A stretch of DNA of 64,000 nt. Source: Conchocele bisecta (Eukaryota; Mollusca; Bivalvia; Lucinida; Thyasiridae). The notes beneath the pieces are model-generated. The model saw only the letters and a program-made list of their open reading frames with translations. It made no database searches and was not told the origin of the DNA. A program made the position numbers and the translations under genes. The DNA lies in the NCBI GenBank assembly GCA_029237695.1, contig CM055271.1, positions 79,991,488-80,055,487 on the forward strand, written 5' to 3'. Below are positions 63,007-64,000 of this stretch, piece after piece. How positions within the stretch are numbered: the first letter of the stretch is position 1; every line of letters begins with the position of its first letter.

Positions 63007-63088
63007 TTTATATACACCAGAAGGATTGACCTACTTTTGATAGTTTAGTCATTTTTCAGATTTTCGTCCAATCAGAAAGCGTGTTGTA
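63007..63088 (-). promoter_or_regulatory. Shared viral-type promoter, copy 2
   Basis: TATATAAA (63014-63007) and the 70-bp block 63018-63087, nearly identical to 60921-60990, including the inverted CCAAT box and GGTCAATCCTTCTG. It drives the gene starting at 62925. Confidence 0.75.
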
Positions 63089-63128
63089 CACACGTTTTTT
63101 ACAGTTAAACTTGTTTATTTAACAATAT

Positions 63129-63134
63129 TTTATT
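63129..63134 (-). terminator. AATAAA poly(A) signal
   Basis: AATAAA on the minus strand about 94 nt after the stop of 63228-63488, within a string shared with 61226-61245. Confidence 0.5.
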
Positions 63135-63227
63135 GAACAACAATATATTTACACGTTTTCGTTTAGAATTAAGAACAATACATAATATCGCATGTACACT
63201 GCTTATCCGTTTATACACGTAAGGCTA

Positions 63228-63488
63228 TTAAAAATTGTGTATTATATCTTGCGAAAATTTATATACACCAAATGGCCTCATGTTGTAAACTGTGAATGAG
63301 TGGCCCCTAAAGTCTTCCCTTAGCATGGCAGTCCAAAACGCAACATCTTCAGTGATGCGTTTTGCACACTCGTCAGCGCGTGCGAGACTTTTGGCATCAC
63401 TCTCCGACACATACAATTTTATTAACATAACCAGTAACTCCTCTGGTAGCACAGCTAACCGACTGTAGTTATTATTAAATGTGTCCAT
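63228..63488 (-). CDS. Small F-box-like protein
   Basis: 86 residues. Residues 12-60 (LAVLPEELLVMLIKLYVSES then DAKSLARADECAKRITEDVA and FWTAMLREDF) follow the F-box pattern: LP.ELL near the start, hydrophobic spacing, then FW..ML..DF. F-box proteins bind SKP1 to direct ubiquitin ligases, and several large DNA viruses encode short ones. Here nearly the whole protein is the F-box, so it could be a compact SKP1-binding adaptor or competitor. It starts 54 nt after the polymerase frame ends. The assignment is by pattern only. Confidence 0.6.
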   Translation of the reverse strand: MDTFNNNYSRLAVLPEELLVMLIKLYVSESDAKSLARADECAKRITEDVAFWTAMLREDFRGHSFTVYNMRPFGVYKFSQDIIHNF

Positions 63489-63542
63489 GACTGAATTTCT
63501 GGATATTCAAACAACAAGTCTTAATACACAGTGTATATTCAA

Positions 63543-64000
63543 TCAAAGTCTCAATGTGTTGTAACCGTATGGTACAGTATTGAAATTGTCAACAATGACA
63601 CGTTTTGTGTACACAGACCTAAATGTCTTGCTTTGACATTCACTCGTTACTGTTCTGTTTGCATGTCTCCGGATTTTACATGCATACACAACTTCACTTC
63701 GGTACTTCGGTCCTCTGCACATTGAACATACGTATCAAAGTTAACTACTTGACTTGTGTTGTAATCGAGTGTCAGTCCTTTAACTTTGCATTTGGATTTT
63801 ATTTCCCCAGCTTTTGTTAGCAACTTGTATGCATAACTCTTTGGTGCTAAACCCCTAAAACTTATTATTTTATTTCCGGGTTCTTCATCAGTCCATTTAC
63901 CAAGCCTACTATTGATTATGGGAGGGTTCCATAAATTCTGCTTGTGTATGTACATACAACTGTCTGTATCGAAATACAAGACACACTCATTTAACTTTTC
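63543..64000 (-). pseudogene. DNA polymerase B (protein-primed viral type), C-terminal fragment with frameshift
   Basis: The gene continues beyond 64000. The catalytic motif C, YFDTDS, is at 63978-63961. It is followed by the GKWTDE...ISF..LAPKSYAY and KCKVKGLTL strings that characterise the palm-thumb part of DNA_pol_B_2 enzymes. The frame stops at 63647. The polymerase tail (a KRV...TVPYG region) continues in the next frame and ends at 63543, so a single frameshift lies near 63650-63700. The enzyme would replicate the element by protein priming. The copy is therefore inactive unless the shift is a sequencing error. Confidence 0.8.

Larger units (their letters stand above)
60600..64000 (-). 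mobile_element. Partial Polinton/adintovirus-like integrated element
   Basis: The block holds short, closely spaced, intronless genes, all on the minus strand, including a DNA polymerase B fragment of the protein-primed viral and organellar type. Such a set is typical of Polinton/Maverick and adintovirus-like elements of animals. Only one end is in the window; capsid, integrase and ATPase genes are not seen and may lie beyond 64000. The polymerase is frame-broken and one other gene has an internal TGA, so the copy is at least partly decayed. The exact left boundary is not established. Confidence 0.65.

Overview
The window looks like AT-rich, repeat-dense nuclear DNA of an invertebrate animal, most likely a bivalve mollusc. 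The support is spliced sulfotransferase exons, a C1q-domain exon, many short inverted-repeat elements and long minisatellites. There is no bacterial gene organisation. A 500-base assembly gap lies at 26844-27343, and most of the sequence is dispersed repeats.

Main host gene. A cytosolic sulfotransferase runs on the minus strand, from high to low coordinates. Four exons (25035-24912, 13025-12931, 7906-7723, 2693-2593) join with matching intron phases and end in a stop codon. A PAPS-binding exon at 57450-57321 is either the 5' part of this gene or part of a tandem paralogue. A second copy of the 184-nt penultimate exon sits at 52157-51974. The exon joining the PAPS-binding part to 25035 was not found. 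Two acceptors of this gene abut minisatellites, and one of those arrays has amplified the splice junction itself. A C1q-domain exon is at 29162-29586 on the plus strand.

Mobile DNA. (1) 33651-38043 is a 4.4-kb element with about 325-bp diverged terminal inverted repeats around a decayed gene for a PIN/FEN1-like and CXC-motif protein family; no conventional transposase is visible. (2) Two direct paralogous blocks, 18.1-23.9 kb and 45.6-50.3 kb, share a 38-bp satellite followed by the same series of repeats. One holds a TTAA-flanked MITE at a site that is empty in the other. (3) Many small inverted-repeat families recur, including TTAA, TA/pogo-like, CAA-ended, GGGCCCG-ended and hAT-like ones. 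(4) Long arrays lie at 2.7-3.3, 13.0-16.7, 18.1-19.4, 45.6-46.3, 57.5-58.5 and 59.0-59.3 kb.

Right end, 60.6-64.0 kb. Compact minus-strand genes form one end of an integrated Polinton/adintovirus-like element: a protein-primed-type DNA polymerase B (C-terminal part, frame-broken), a small F-box-like protein, several unrecognised ORFs and a small Cys-rich protein. Two of these genes share a nearly identical 70-bp promoter with a TATA box. Each is followed by a 16-nt stem-loop matching the 3' end of replication-dependent histone mRNAs, while other genes in the element have AATAAA signals. This suggests that the element has a histone-like, S-phase-linked expression class, and it is the most interesting observation here.
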